DNA of 42,614 nucleotides from Mucilaginibacter sp. (GCA_031292485.1 JARLHA010000001.1:1-42614), one strand, 5' to 3'. Positions 1-8,631 are shown, counted from the stretch's first letter. A program made the numbers and translations. The notes: a model not told the origin generated them from the sequence alone.

Positions 1-59
1 AATGCCTGAAGCCGGTCGTAGCGCCTGCCAGCGGCTTCCATAAATTCTTCTCTGGTCAT
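1..59 (-). CDS. 5' end of an unidentified minus-strand gene (partial)
   Basis: Reading leftwards from an ATG at 57-59, the frame is open to the window edge and gives MTREEFMEAAGRRYDRLQA. Only 19 residues are visible, so the product cannot be identified. The charged helical start vaguely resembles the N-termini of some Bacteroidota transposases and hypothetical proteins, but that is an impression only. It is divergent from the radical SAM gene and shares a 130 bp AT-rich intergenic region with it. Confidence 0.45.
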   Translation of the reverse strand, partial: MTREEFMEAAGRRYDRLQA

Positions 60-176
60 CGTAATTTATTTTTATCGTTAACATTTTGATTTGTCTTACA
101 TAAAATTATAAATTAACTGCGACAATTTGAATTGCACCCGTGTAATCTAACCCAAATCCGTGTAACCAATAATTAG

Positions 177-184
177 TATCTTTG
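177..184 (+). promoter_or_regulatory. Bacteroidota -7 promoter element
   Basis: TATCTTTG matches the Bacteroidota primary-sigma -7 consensus TAnnTTTG exactly. No clear -33 TTTG is seen at the usual distance. A transcript started from it would begin only a few bases from, or at, the ATG at 191. Confidence 0.5.
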
Positions 185-190
185 CAGCAC

Positions 191-1159
191 ATGCAGGTTG
201 AAGAGGCAAAAACACTACAGAGCTACAAGGGTTACAACAACTACGGGGCCTGGCTTAAAGAAAAATATAAAGGCCAGCGGGTATTCAAGGTTATTGTGGA
301 TGGCGGCTTCACCTGCCCCAACCGCGATGGCTCAAAAGGCTATGGCGGCTGCACCTATTGCAATGTCGATTCGTTTACACCTTCGGTGTCCCGCAATAAC
401 CCTTCCGTACGCGAACAAGTAATTCAGGGTGTAGAACGGGCGCGAAAAGGCAACAAAGCCGATAAATTCATTATTTACTTCCAGCCCAACACCAATACTT
501 ATGCACCCACGCATTATTTAAAAATGCTGTATGACGAGGCGCTGAGTTATCATACTGAAGATATTGTCGGGCTGTCCGTGGGCACCCGCCCGGATTGTAT
601 CGACGCGGAGAAAGTGGCCCTGCTGGAAAGCTATACCGACCGTTTTGATGTCGACATCGAAATGGGCATGGAAAGTATTTACAATGATACCCTGGGGCAA
701 ATTAACCGCGGCTGTACACATGAGGACCTGGTTAAAGCCTTAAAACTGCTGGAGAACACCAAACTTTTAACCTGCGTACATACAGTTTTCGGCTTTCCAT
801 GGGAAACCAGGGAAATGATGCTGCGCTATGCGGATGAGATCAACCGTTTCCCGCAGATCCAATTTGTCAAATTCCATCACCTGCACATTGTGGAAGGCTC
901 GGTAATGGGCGTAAAATATAAACGCGAACCATTTAAATTGTTCAGCCTGGAGGAATATGCTGATTTCCTTTGTGAATTGCTACCCATAGTACGGCCTGAT
1001 GTGGTTATTCAGCGCCTTTTCGGCCTGAGCGACCTTGACCTGCTGATTGCCCCTAACTGGAAACTAAAAAAATCGGAAATACAGTATTATATTGACCAGC
1101 AAATTTTGACAAGAGGTGTGGTGCAGGGATCGAAATACGGTCTGAACTCGAATTTATAG
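191..1159 (+). CDS. TIGR01212-type radical SAM protein (YhcC-like)
   Basis: Predicted radical SAM enzyme of about 322 residues. The N-terminal GGFTCPNRDG and GGCTYCN segments carry the three cysteines expected to ligate the 4Fe-4S cluster, in the arrangement typical of the TIGR01212/YhcC family. Further family-like stretches are GLSVGTRPDC, the DIEMGMES segment and HTVFGFPWET. Family members have been linked to modification of an unknown, possibly RNA, substrate; no reaction can be assigned from sequence. A TTG at 182 would add three residues, but the ATG at 191 is preferred because the -7 element at 177-184 places the transcript start next to it. The 3' end lies inside one arm of an inverted repeat. 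Confidence 0.9.
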   Translation: MQVEEAKTLQSYKGYNNYGAWLKEKYKGQRVFKVIVDGGFTCPNRDGSKGYGGCTYCNVDSFTPSVSRNNPSVREQVIQGVERARKGNKADKFIIYFQPNTNTYAPTHYLKMLYDEALSYHTEDIVGLSVGTRPDCIDAEKVALLESYTDRFDVDIEMGMESIYNDTLGQINRGCTHEDLVKALKLLENTKLLTCVHTVFGFPWETREMMLRYADEINRFPQIQFVKFHHLHIVEGSVMGVKYKREPFKLFSLEEYADFLCELLPIVRPDVVIQRLFGLSDLDLLIAPNWKLKKSEIQYYIDQQILTRGVVQGSKYGLNSNL

Positions 1160-1248
1160 AATTAACGAATTGACTGAATTTTTTAAAAGGCCGTTCGCTG
1201 CTATTCTAATTCCATAAATTCTTAAATTCGACAAATTCGAGTTCAGAC
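1140..1248. repeat. Inverted repeat spanning a gene 3' end
   Basis: A perfect 16-bp inverted repeat has arms at 1140-1155 (GTCTGAACTCGAATTT) and 1233-1248. The left arm is part of the last codons of the radical SAM gene. The space between the arms is rich in GAATT/AATTC words. It could act as a 3' hairpin or be a copy of a dispersed intergenic repeat. Confidence 0.6.
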
Positions 1249-1321
1249 AACCTAACCTGTAATTTTGCGTAAACATCCACGAAAAAATCTATCTTAGGAA
1301 TTAATTATAATAAAAACTGTT

Positions 1322-2542
1322 TTGTCGCAAAGGTTACAACAAAATTATATACCGGCACTAACGGGGGTTCGCGCAATGGCGGCCTACCTGGTATTTATAT
1401 CCCATTTTCACGACATTTTTGATGAAAATTTTCCCCACATCATCAAGCGTTTTTTGGGCGAGTTCCATATCGGGGTAAGTATTTTCTTTGTTTTATCAGG
1501 TTTTTTGATCACGTTCCGCTATTACAATAATTTCCATCTTACGAAGGACTGGTTTAAGCAATACCTCAAAAACAGGGTGGCCCGTATTTACCCGATGTAT
1601 TTTTTGCTCACCATTGCGGCTTTTGGATACTATTTTATCACTAAAGACCCAAGCATTACCCAGGGCAGCGGCAACCCTATAGCCCTTTTCTTTTTAAACA
1701 TCACGTTTTTGCGTGGTTTTTTCTACCAGTTTTGGAATACAGGGATAGCGCAGGGATGGTCGTTAACAGTGGAAGAATGCTTTTACTTTTCGGCGCCTAT
1801 TATTTTCCTTATCGCCAAAAAGTACCATAAATTTTATATCCAGCCGGTAGTTATCACCCTGTTTGCCATAACCATGGTACTCATCTTTCGCCATATCAAC
1901 TTCCATGGCTTTTTTGGCAACTTCACCTTTGTGATGCTTTACACTTTTTTCGGGCGATGTTTCGAGTTTTTTGTGGGCGTGCAACTGGCCCGCCATGTGC
2001 TCAAAAACGGCTTTACCCGCACCCGAAAAATTAACTTTACTTACACCGGCTTTGCACTGATATTTGTTTGCGTATTAGTTATGGCGATGCAGCCCATCAC
2101 CAAACCATGGGTTGCCGGCCTCGAAAGCCCGGTAGGCATCATCACAAATAATTATTTCCTTTGCATTGCCGTGGGCCTCTTTTTTTATGGCATTTTAACC
2201 GAAACCACACTATTTAAAAAATTCCTTGCATTGCCGTTTATCGAGCTGCTGGGTAAAAGCTCCTATATCTTTTATCTCGTGCATTTAGGCTGGATGTATA
2301 CCCTTATCATTAGTGGCTTTAACCATCTAAATGATTATACGTTTTCTTTGTATGACAAGTGGGGTGTCGACTGGCATTCGCCCTTTGAATACGATTGGCT
2401 AAACCTTATTTACGTTTTTATCGTATTAAACGCCGTTTCGGTAACATTATTTAAGCTTATCGAAGAACCTTTAAATCATTACATCCGCAAATCCGACTTT
2501 TTGGTGAAGTACAAACCAAGGCCAAAAGGGATTGTAGAATAA
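1322..2542 (+). CDS. Acyltransferase 3 family membrane protein (OafA/YrhL-like)
   Basis: A polytopic inner-membrane protein of 406 residues that fits the acyltransferase_3 family, which moves acyl (often acetyl) groups onto surface polysaccharides. The N-terminal LTGVRAMAAYLVFISHFHD segment is the family signature, with the conserved histidine in the first membrane helix. IFFVLSGFLITFRYY and GWSLTVEECFYF are also typical, as is the terminal FKLIEEPLNHYIRK. About ten hydrophobic helices follow one another. The start is probably TTG, because the first in-frame ATG would cut into the signature. An outer-membrane protein gene begins 32 bp downstream and then an esterase gene, so acyl transfer and acyl removal may be co-expressed. 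The acceptor is unknown. Confidence 0.88.
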   Translation: MSQRLQQNYIPALTGVRAMAAYLVFISHFHDIFDENFPHIIKRFLGEFHIGVSIFFVLSGFLITFRYYNNFHLTKDWFKQYLKNRVARIYPMYFLLTIAAFGYYFITKDPSITQGSGNPIALFFLNITFLRGFFYQFWNTGIAQGWSLTVEECFYFSAPIIFLIAKKYHKFYIQPVVITLFAITMVLIFRHINFHGFFGNFTFVMLYTFFGRCFEFFVGVQLARHVLKNGFTRTRKINFTYTGFALIFVCVLVMAMQPITKPWVAGLESPVGIITNNYFLCIAVGLFFYGILTETTLFKKFLALPFIELLGKSSYIFYLVHLGWMYTLIISGFNHLNDYTFSLYDKWGVDWHSPFEYDWLNLIYVFIVLNAVSVTLFKLIEEPLNHYIRKSDFLVKYKPRPKGIVE

Positions 2543-2574
2543 ATGGTTGCAGGTTAACACCTATTTGAAAATTA

Positions 2575-3420
2575 ATGAAAACAAGGCGTTTATTTACTTT
2601 TGTTTTTTGCCTGCTGATGCTTTTTATACTCCCGTATAAAACATTTGCCGGCTTCCCCATAGGTAAATACCGTAACCTGGTGGTGCCCTCATTCAGCTAC
2701 TATTCACAAACTGACCATTTTGATGTTCACGGTAACTATATAAAAGGCGCGCCTGGCGCACGTTTCAGCTCGTTTTCGGCTAATCTTTATGTAGGCTACG
2801 GCATTAGCCGCCGCCTCGACCTGATTATCAGCGTACCTTATTTGTACCAGGTAAATAACCTGGGCCAGGGCAAGTCCATTATCAGTCAGGGCGCGGGCGA
2901 TATGGTAGCCGGCCTGAGCTACAACCTTATTAATTTTAAATATGTAAGATTTTTATCAGTGCAGGTATCGGGCATTATACCGCTTTATACCGCGCCTGCA
3001 AATGGCAATTCAGCATTGGGGCTGGGAAATAACGGCGCCGAAGTAAAACTGATGTATTGCGGCAGCCTGCCAAACTTTATTGCCGATAAGGGTTATTTTA
3101 ACACTGAAGTAGCCTATCGCAGGTATTTTAACGCCCAGGGGCCCGATCAGTTTAGCTTTTTGGGTACGGTAGGCATTCCCGTCAGCTGGCACAACCAGGT
3201 GAGCCTGGATGTTACCGTTTTCCGTTCATTCAGTTCAAATACAACTTTTAATATTAATTATAATGCTGAAAGAGATTATGCATTTGTGAAACCGCAGCTT
3301 AATTTTGGCCACCAGTTTTCACGCCGTTTCTCCATGTTCCTTGGTGGTTATTATGTGCCCTATGGGATAAATACAGGTTTGGGCTATGGTGGTTCGGTAG
3401 TCGCAATTTTTAAATTATAA
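2575..3420 (+). CDS. Predicted outer-membrane beta-barrel/transporter protein (MetA-pathway-like), copy 1
   Basis: 281 residues with a clear Sec signal peptide ending near KTFAGFP. The mature part alternates aromatic and polar residues in a way typical of a beta barrel (YVGYGISRRLDLIISVPYLY) and ends in a hydrophobic strand with terminal leucine (VVAIFKL). The pattern resembles the phenol-degradation MetA-like 'transporter' family of outer-membrane proteins; the substrate is unknown. The stop codon overlaps the ATG of the next gene by one base (ATAATG), indicating tight coupling to the esterase. A paralogue lies at 6354-7217, sharing the GFP start of the mature protein, the YG(Y)GISRR strand and the NAALGYG/NSALGLG motif. 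Confidence 0.75.
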   Translation: MKTRRLFTFVFCLLMLFILPYKTFAGFPIGKYRNLVVPSFSYYSQTDHFDVHGNYIKGAPGARFSSFSANLYVGYGISRRLDLIISVPYLYQVNNLGQGKSIISQGAGDMVAGLSYNLINFKYVRFLSVQVSGIIPLYTAPANGNSALGLGNNGAEVKLMYCGSLPNFIADKGYFNTEVAYRRYFNAQGPDQFSFLGTVGIPVSWHNQVSLDVTVFRSFSSNTTFNINYNAERDYAFVKPQLNFGHQFSRRFSMFLGGYYVPYGINTGLGYGGSVVAIFKL

Positions 3421-4781
3421 TGATGAAAAGAATTTGCTGTTTGTTGTTTTTGTTCCCCTGTATCATCATGGCAGGCGCATTGCGGGCCAGCGCCATCCAG
3501 CAACAGCAACCGGAGTTTCCTGAACCGCCGCAAACACAGGAAACCGGCGATATCGTATTAAAACCGACTCCAAAAAGCGACAATGGCATTTTCAAAAAAA
3601 ACGAGGAGATTGTTTACCGTTTAAAGATAACCAACAACACCAACAGCTATAAACAAGGAAAAATTTCGTACCTGCTTACTACCGACGAAGGTAAAAAATT
3701 AAGGATTGATTCCGTTCACCTGGCCATTCGCGGTAATTCATCAAAAGAAATTTTAGTAAAAATGCTGCCAAAGCCGACAGGCTTTTACCGTATTAGTTTT
3801 ATGGTAAACACGCCCGATTATGATGACACCGTTAGAAAAGTATTTGGTGTAAACCCGCAGGAGATCCGTTCGCAATTGCATAAACCAGCGGATTTTGAAG
3901 CATTCTGGAAACAATCGCGCGTGCAGCTTGAAAAGGTTGCGCCGAGGTACAGGGTATTGGAACGTGAAGACCTGTCGACAGATAGAAAGAAAGTCTACTC
4001 AGTAGAGATGCACTCGTTTGACGACCTTGTGATCCGCGGCTGGCTGGTGATCCCCCGTGATGGCAAAAAGTTCCCGGTACATTACCGTGTGCCCGGGTAT
4101 GTGGTTAGCCTAAATCCCAATATGGATAGTGATGATTTTATCGCTTTTGATATCAATGTAAGAGGAAACGGCAACAGCAAGGATGTGATCAATATCGGCA
4201 CGGATAACTATTGCCTGGTAAACGTTGAGAACAAGGATAAATACATTTACCGCGGGGTTTATATGGATTGTATCCGCGGCCTCGACTTTTTATGTTCCCA
4301 TGAAAATTTAGGCATCGATACCTCAAAAATCTTTGTTGAAGGCGGCAGCCAGGGCGGCGCGCTGGCGCTGATAACAGCCGCGTTGGATAAACGGGTTAAA
4401 CTTTTAACCATGCAGGTACCGCTTTTTGCCGATATACACGATAACATGAATATCTCCGCATCGTATGTTAAGCAGGTTTTCCCCTTTAAAGTATTCAGGA
4501 GATATAATGATATTCACCCGGGCTTTACCTGGGATAAATTTTACGGCACGTTTGATTATTATGATCCGCAAAATTTTGCACCCATGGTAAAATGCCCGGT
4601 TTTAATGGGCATTGGATTGCTGGACCAGTTTTGTCCGCCGCGCTGCAGTATGGCGCTTTTTAACCATATCAGCAGCACCAGCAAGGAGTATGTTTGTGTA
4701 CCAAACTCCACACATGAAGTAAATATGGATTATTTTATGTTTCAAAACCTTTGGCTGCGCGAAAAATTCAGGATTCCCTAA
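3420..4781 (+). CDS. Secreted acetyl xylan esterase-like alpha/beta hydrolase, copy 1
   Basis: 453 residues: signal peptide, then a beta-sandwich-like domain (about 40-150) with 'KQGKISYLLTTDEGKK', then an AXE1-type alpha/beta hydrolase. The nucleophile elbow is GGSQGG, the probable acid is in GLLDQFCPP and the probable histidine is in NSTHEVN, so the catalytic triad looks complete. The domain begins with KPADFEAFW, typical of AXE1 family cephalosporin C deacetylase/acetyl esterases. It likely removes acetyl groups from a glycan in the periplasm or at the surface. Translation starts on the stop codon of the preceding outer-membrane gene. It is clearly paralogous to the next gene. Confidence 0.85.
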   Translation: MMKRICCLLFLFPCIIMAGALRASAIQQQQPEFPEPPQTQETGDIVLKPTPKSDNGIFKKNEEIVYRLKITNNTNSYKQGKISYLLTTDEGKKLRIDSVHLAIRGNSSKEILVKMLPKPTGFYRISFMVNTPDYDDTVRKVFGVNPQEIRSQLHKPADFEAFWKQSRVQLEKVAPRYRVLEREDLSTDRKKVYSVEMHSFDDLVIRGWLVIPRDGKKFPVHYRVPGYVVSLNPNMDSDDFIAFDINVRGNGNSKDVINIGTDNYCLVNVENKDKYIYRGVYMDCIRGLDFLCSHENLGIDTSKIFVEGGSQGGALALITAALDKRVKLLTMQVPLFADIHDNMNISASYVKQVFPFKVFRRYNDIHPGFTWDKFYGTFDYYDPQNFAPMVKCPVLMGIGLLDQFCPPRCSMALFNHISSTSKEYVCVPNSTHEVNMDYFMFQNLWLREKFRIP

Positions 4782-5011
4782 AATTAACATTGTTAAAAAG
4801 TTAGTAAGTTATAAACCTTATATTCATTAAAAAAGTAAAACTTTAACCGAAAAGAACCGTGGTTGGGCTCTATTTTTACTAATGATACAAGTTGGTTTAA
4901 TTCCGGCACGGAAATAGCCATAACAAATAGTTAAAAATACCGGGGAATACCACTTAATAGAATAACCGGCGATTGAACTTATTATAAAAATGGCTTAACA
5001 GATACGTTACT

Positions 5012-6337
5012 ATGATACATGTTTCTAAAATAACTTTGTCTATAATTTATAGCATCTTCATGCTCGGCGGCATGCAGCAGGCTTTTGCGCAGGAGAGTGA
5101 AAATTCAGGCGCCTTGACAGATACAGTGATCACCCATAGTAAAGATGGTATTTTTAGTTCTGTGGCTTCTTATACTTTCCAGGTAAACAGTACTTTTAAA
5201 AACACTGAAGCAGGCAAGGTTTCATACATTGTAACTACAGAAGCCGGTAAAAAGGTAAAGTCCGATTCGGTAAAGGTAAAAATAGCCGGGCATGGTTCGG
5301 GGAGCTATGATTTTAACATTGCCGGACTAAAGCCAGGCTTTTACAAAATCAATTTTATGGTGAATGTAGCGGGTGAAAATGACGGCTATGACGATACGCT
5401 GCGCAAGGCTTTCGGCATAAAGCCCGAGCTGATCAGTTCCCAGTATGGGAAGCCGGCTGATTTCGAAGCCTTCTGGCACGAAGCGAGGCTTCAACTGGAT
5501 AAAGTAAAACCGGAGTATAAGGTTACTGAAATTCCGGACACGGCAAAAAATGACAAGCGCCGGGTTTTTGAGGTTGAGATGAAGTCAATCGACGGTATGG
5601 TGGTGCGCGGATTTTTAACTGAGCCTATCAATAACAACAAAAAGAAAAAATTTGCCGTATTGCTTGGTTTGCCAGGCTACCAGGTAACGTTGGGGCCAAT
5701 GGTTGGTAAAGACCCGGATGTTGCGATCTTTACCTTGAATATCCGCGGTCAGGGCTATAGTCGTGACGTGATCAATGTAAGGCGGGAAGATTACATCGTC
5801 CTTAATTTAGAGGATAAAAGCAAGTACATTTTGCGGGGCGCGATAATGGATTGTGTGCGTGCAGTTGATTTTATTTACAGCAGGCCCGAATTAAGGCACG
5901 ATAACATTATTGCCGCGGGCGGCAGCCTTGGCGGATTTTTAGCTATTGCAACTTCTTCCATTGATAAACGTATAAACTTCTGTTCGGCCGCGAATCCGAT
6001 TTTAAGTGATATACGCAATTTGGTTCATGAGGTTGACTGGCCGTTTATTGACATCAGGAAGTATATAAATACCCGGCCTGGTTTAACAATGGACAAAGTA
6101 CTGGATAACCTTGATTATTTTGATGCTAAAAATTTCGCATCAGACATTGAATGCCCCACATTGGTTGGCATGGGCCTGGTGGATAATATAGCGCCGCCAA
6201 ATACGGTATACACACTTTATAATGGCATCCGCGCACCCAGGCACCTGATTATTTTCAGGGACCTTGGACACGAGATCGGTAGAAAATATGTAGTATACGA
6301 GGGCCGCTGGATGCGGGATACTTTTGCACTGTTTTAA
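5012..6337 (+). CDS. Secreted acetyl xylan esterase-like alpha/beta hydrolase, copy 2
   Basis: 441 residues with the same layout as the upstream copy: signal peptide, N-terminal beta domain (KVSYIVTTEAGKKV), KPADFEAFW, nucleophile elbow GGSLGG, probable acid in GLVDNIAPP and histidine in DLGHEIG. All triad positions are kept, so both copies look active. The 230 bp gap before it holds no gene, so it may have its own promoter. The next gene, a second outer-membrane protein, starts 16 bp after its stop, so gene order is reversed relative to the first pair. Divergence outside the conserved blocks suggests an old duplication with possible specialisation. Confidence 0.85.
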   Translation: MIHVSKITLSIIYSIFMLGGMQQAFAQESENSGALTDTVITHSKDGIFSSVASYTFQVNSTFKNTEAGKVSYIVTTEAGKKVKSDSVKVKIAGHGSGSYDFNIAGLKPGFYKINFMVNVAGENDGYDDTLRKAFGIKPELISSQYGKPADFEAFWHEARLQLDKVKPEYKVTEIPDTAKNDKRRVFEVEMKSIDGMVVRGFLTEPINNNKKKKFAVLLGLPGYQVTLGPMVGKDPDVAIFTLNIRGQGYSRDVINVRREDYIVLNLEDKSKYILRGAIMDCVRAVDFIYSRPELRHDNIIAAGGSLGGFLAIATSSIDKRINFCSAANPILSDIRNLVHEVDWPFIDIRKYINTRPGLTMDKVLDNLDYFDAKNFASDIECPTLVGMGLVDNIAPPNTVYTLYNGIRAPRHLIIFRDLGHEIGRKYVVYEGRWMRDTFALF

Positions 6338-6353
6338 AATTAAATTAAAATCA

Positions 6354-7217
6354 ATGGGCCTGTTAAAAAGCTTTACAAAAACTTTATTAGTCGTTTTTAT
6401 TTTTACCCTTACCTTTCAAAGTAAAACTTTTGCGGACGGGGGATTCCCTGTGCGTCCGGGAAGGTTATTGATATCTCCTTCGGTAAGCTATTTTTTTGCC
6501 AGTTCGCAGTGGGACTCCACCGGTGTTAAAAAGCCGTTTCCAAACGCCGGGAAATACACCTCTGTAGGCGTTACCTTATATGGCGAATATGGTATCAGCC
6601 GGCGTTTTGCCGCCATAGTGAGCCTTCCGTTTGTTTACAATGATTTTTCGCAGAATATAAAGCCACTTAATACAACAAGTTCAGGGTTGGCCGACCTGGA
6701 AACAGGCATCAGGTATTACCTGGCCAATATTGACTTTATCTACTATTTCTCGCTGCAGGGTACTGCTATTACACCCATGTACAGCAATAATGCCGCCCTT
6801 GGCTATGGCGAAGAAGGCGGCGAGTTAAAACTGGCCTTTTCCGGTTCGGGCCATTTGGGCGATTTAAGCACCTACTTTAACGCCGCCGATGGCGTTCGTC
6901 AGTATTTTGGCACTAACGGCCCTATCCAAAACAGGTATAATGCTACTTATGGCCTTTCGCTCGACGAAGAATTTGAAAACCAGGTTTCGGTAACCCTAAG
7001 CGGCATCAACTCCTGGAGTAACGATAAAAGTTTCAATTCTGCAATTCCCGGAACAAACAAAGACTTTAATTTTTTACAGGCCTCATTAAGCTACGGGCAT
7101 TCGTTTACGCACGAGATCTCGTTATTTTTAAGCGGCGGCGAATTTTTAACAGGCCGCAATACAGGGGTGGGCACAACAGTATCGCTTGCATTTATTTACA
7201 GGCTGGATTACAGGTAG
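6354..7217 (+). CDS. Predicted outer-membrane beta-barrel/transporter protein, copy 2
   Basis: About 287 residues from the ATG at 6354, chosen over an upstream TTG because it directly precedes a good signal peptide (MGLLKSFTKTLLVVFIF, cleaved near FADGGFP). The mature protein is rich in beta-barrel-like strands and resembles the gene at 2575: GGFP at the mature start, YGEYGISRRFAAIVSLPF and NAALGYGEEGGELKL. Together with the preceding esterase it forms the second outer-membrane protein/esterase pair. The ligand is unknown. It converges on the SRPBCC gene across a palindromic repeat. Confidence 0.72.
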   Translation: MGLLKSFTKTLLVVFIFTLTFQSKTFADGGFPVRPGRLLISPSVSYFFASSQWDSTGVKKPFPNAGKYTSVGVTLYGEYGISRRFAAIVSLPFVYNDFSQNIKPLNTTSSGLADLETGIRYYLANIDFIYYFSLQGTAITPMYSNNAALGYGEEGGELKLAFSGSGHLGDLSTYFNAADGVRQYFGTNGPIQNRYNATYGLSLDEEFENQVSVTLSGINSWSNDKSFNSAIPGTNKDFNFLQASLSYGHSFTHEISLFLSGGEFLTGRNTGVGTTVSLAFIYRLDYR

Positions 7218-7220
7218 TTT

Positions 7221-7285
7221 AGCTTAAAGCAGAAAGCTTAAAGCGGAAAGCCTTATAGCTTTTTGCTTTGGTCTTTCACCTTTCC
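7221..7285. repeat. AAAGC/GCTTT palindromic repeat between convergent genes (copy 1)
   Basis: Several AAAGC units are followed by GCTTT units, so the 65 bp can fold into a hairpin read from either strand. It fills the gap between two convergent genes and probably acts as a bidirectional terminator. A second copy of the same design is at 32931-32998, again between convergent genes. Confidence 0.6.
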
Positions 7286-7287
7286 GT

Positions 7288-7755
7288 TCAAAATTTCCCA
7301 AACAAGCGCTCGATAGCCCCTACCCGATAGTCGAAAATTTGCTTTACCTGTTTTTCTACTAAAATAGCATTGGCAAGGCGTCCGATGGCGCCGCAAGGGA
7401 TGGCATAATCCAGGATATCGGTCATTAACACCCCGCCTTCTATTGTTTTAAAATGATGCTGGTGGTGCCAAAGGGCGTAAGGGCCCAAACGCTGCTCGTC
7501 GACAAAATATTCCCCTTCCTTTACATGGGTGATTTCTGTCATCCAGTTCATTTTTAAACCTAAAAAAGGTGAAATGATATAGGTGATCAACATCCCTGCG
7601 TACATTTTTGTTTCGGGGGTATAATCAGAGGTTATCTTAAATTGCATCCCGTCAGGGGTTATTTTAGATAAGTTAAGCGGTGAAGAAAAAAAAACCCAGG
7701 CTTCTTCAAGGCTGATGGGAATGGCTTGTTCTGTTTTTAGATGGTATGTTTTCAC
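7288..7755 (-). CDS. SRPBCC (START/Bet v1-like) ligand-binding family protein
   Basis: 155 residues with the helix-grip profile of the SRPBCC superfamily. It opens with YHLKTEQAIPISLEEAWVFF and SPLNLSKITP, standard for polyketide cyclase/dehydrase-like and CoxG-like members, has a hydrophobic centre (YIISPFLGLKMNW) and ends in a long helix. No signal peptide is seen, so it is probably cytoplasmic. Members bind hydrophobic ligands; the ligand here is unknown. It is a single gene with a 400 bp gene-free region upstream. Confidence 0.8.
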   Translation of the reverse strand: MKTYHLKTEQAIPISLEEAWVFFSSPLNLSKITPDGMQFKITSDYTPETKMYAGMLITYIISPFLGLKMNWMTEITHVKEGEYFVDEQRLGPYALWHHQHHFKTIEGGVLMTDILDYAIPCGAIGRLANAILVEKQVKQIFDYRVGAIERLFGKF

Positions 7756-7995
7756 ATATCAAAGTACGACAAAATAGAGCTGGTAGTTTTAAAATCGGCC
7801 TGATAATTATCAATCTGTGTCCTGTCAATATAAAATAGACGTTCAGGCATTATCAGAACAGCTTAGAAATAACGGTGCGTGGTTATGTAAAATGGTGTAA
7901 ACCCCATTTTAATAAATAAACATATAAATAACTCATTATTAGATATTTAAAAAAATAAAATCCCGAATTGTGTAAACCATGTGTAAACCCTTTAG

Positions 7996-8003
7996 TACTT
8001 TTG
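7996..8003 (+). promoter_or_regulatory. Orphan Bacteroidota -7 promoter element
   Basis: TACTTTTG matches TAnnTTTG. A TTG at 7968-7970 lies 25 bp upstream, slightly too far for an ideal -33 element. No plus-strand gene of normal size follows before two minus-strand genes. Confidence 0.35.
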
Positions 8004-8078
8004 CGTTCAATGGACTTATAGATTGACGATGGGTCAATTTATGGTTGACACGACACCAGGTTTCTTTGCGCTTTTCCC

Positions 8079-8161
8079 GCCTCACCCTGCCCTCTCCAAA
8101 GGAGAGGGTTAAAAAGAGCGTAGTTAAAGCCCTTTCATTTGGAGATGGTTTGGGTGAAGCC
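8079..8161. repeat. Intergenic palindromic repeat (CCCTCTCCAAAGGAGAGGG type)
   Basis: A perfect 8-bp stem with an AAA loop lies at 8090-8108. A second, imperfect copy in inverted orientation ends at 8161 (GGGTGAAG pairs with CTCACCC). This is a word often seen between genes in Bacteroidota genomes. It sits directly 3' of the GNAT gene and may terminate its transcript. Confidence 0.65.
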
Positions 8162-8163
8162 TG

Positions 8164-8631
8164 TTAATCCTCCAACCCCAGGCGCATCCATACTAACAAT
8201 TTTTTAAACCCTGCTTTTTCATAAGCTTTTATTGCCCCCCTATTATCGTCATACACTTCCAGGCGCATTTCAGTGACATTTCGCTCCCTGCACCATTCTT
8301 TTAATGCCGCGATGATCATTTGGTTTACACCTTTCCCCCTAAACGCCGGCTTTACATACATAAAACCCAGGTAGGCGTGCTGCGGGTGTTTCAGGTAGTC
8401 TTTTACGTCCTCAATCCGCGCATAGCCGCTGCCTGCCAGTTCGCCATTACATTCAGCAACCAATAACTGCACATCTTCTGCACCGATCATCGCCTCCAGG
8501 TCGTAATAATGTATTTCGCCTTCTTTTAAAGTACTGTCAAACGGCCTTTCGGTGGTAACGATACCCTGCTCAAATTCAAATAAAGTATTCAGGTCGCTAT
8601 GTACCGCTTTTCTAATAATTATTTTATCCAT
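8164..8631 (-). CDS. GNAT family N-acetyltransferase
   Basis: 155 residues forming one acetyltransferase_1 domain. The acetyl-CoA binding motif A is visible as FMYVKPAFRGKGVNQMII (R-G-x-G within beta4/alpha3), followed by the motif B-like EVYDDNRGAIKAYEKAGF stretch with the usual tyrosine and glycine-phenylalanine end. The N-terminal IIRKAVHSDLNTLFEFEQ is also typical. The acceptor (small molecule, peptide or protein N-terminus) cannot be deduced. It stands alone, with a repeat just after its stop codon. Confidence 0.9.
   Translation of the reverse strand: MDKIIIRKAVHSDLNTLFEFEQGIVTTERPFDSTLKEGEIHYYDLEAMIGAEDVQLLVAECNGELAGSGYARIEDVKDYLKHPQHAYLGFMYVKPAFRGKGVNQMIIAALKEWCRERNVTEMRLEVYDDNRGAIKAYEKAGFKKLLVWMRLGLED

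Larger units (their letters stand above)
7756..8163. other. Gene-free region with a plus-strand promoter motif and repeats
   Basis: 408 bp without a convincing gene. It contains three TGTAAACC-like words (about 7896-7990), a TAnnTTTG motif facing right at 7996-8003 and an intergenic palindromic repeat at 8079-8161. No plus-strand gene follows, so the promoter-like motif has no obvious client. A 27-codon frame at 8029-8112 runs through the repeat and is considered doubtful. Confidence 0.5.

Noticed and set aside
4786..4798. TTAACATTGTTAA palindrome after the first esterase
   Set aside because: Too short and AT-rich to call a terminator or operator with any confidence.
8029..8112. 27-codon frame ending PHPALSKGEG after the orphan promoter
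   Set aside because: The second half is a translation of the intergenic CCCTCTCC repeat, a common artefact of that repeat rather than a protein.
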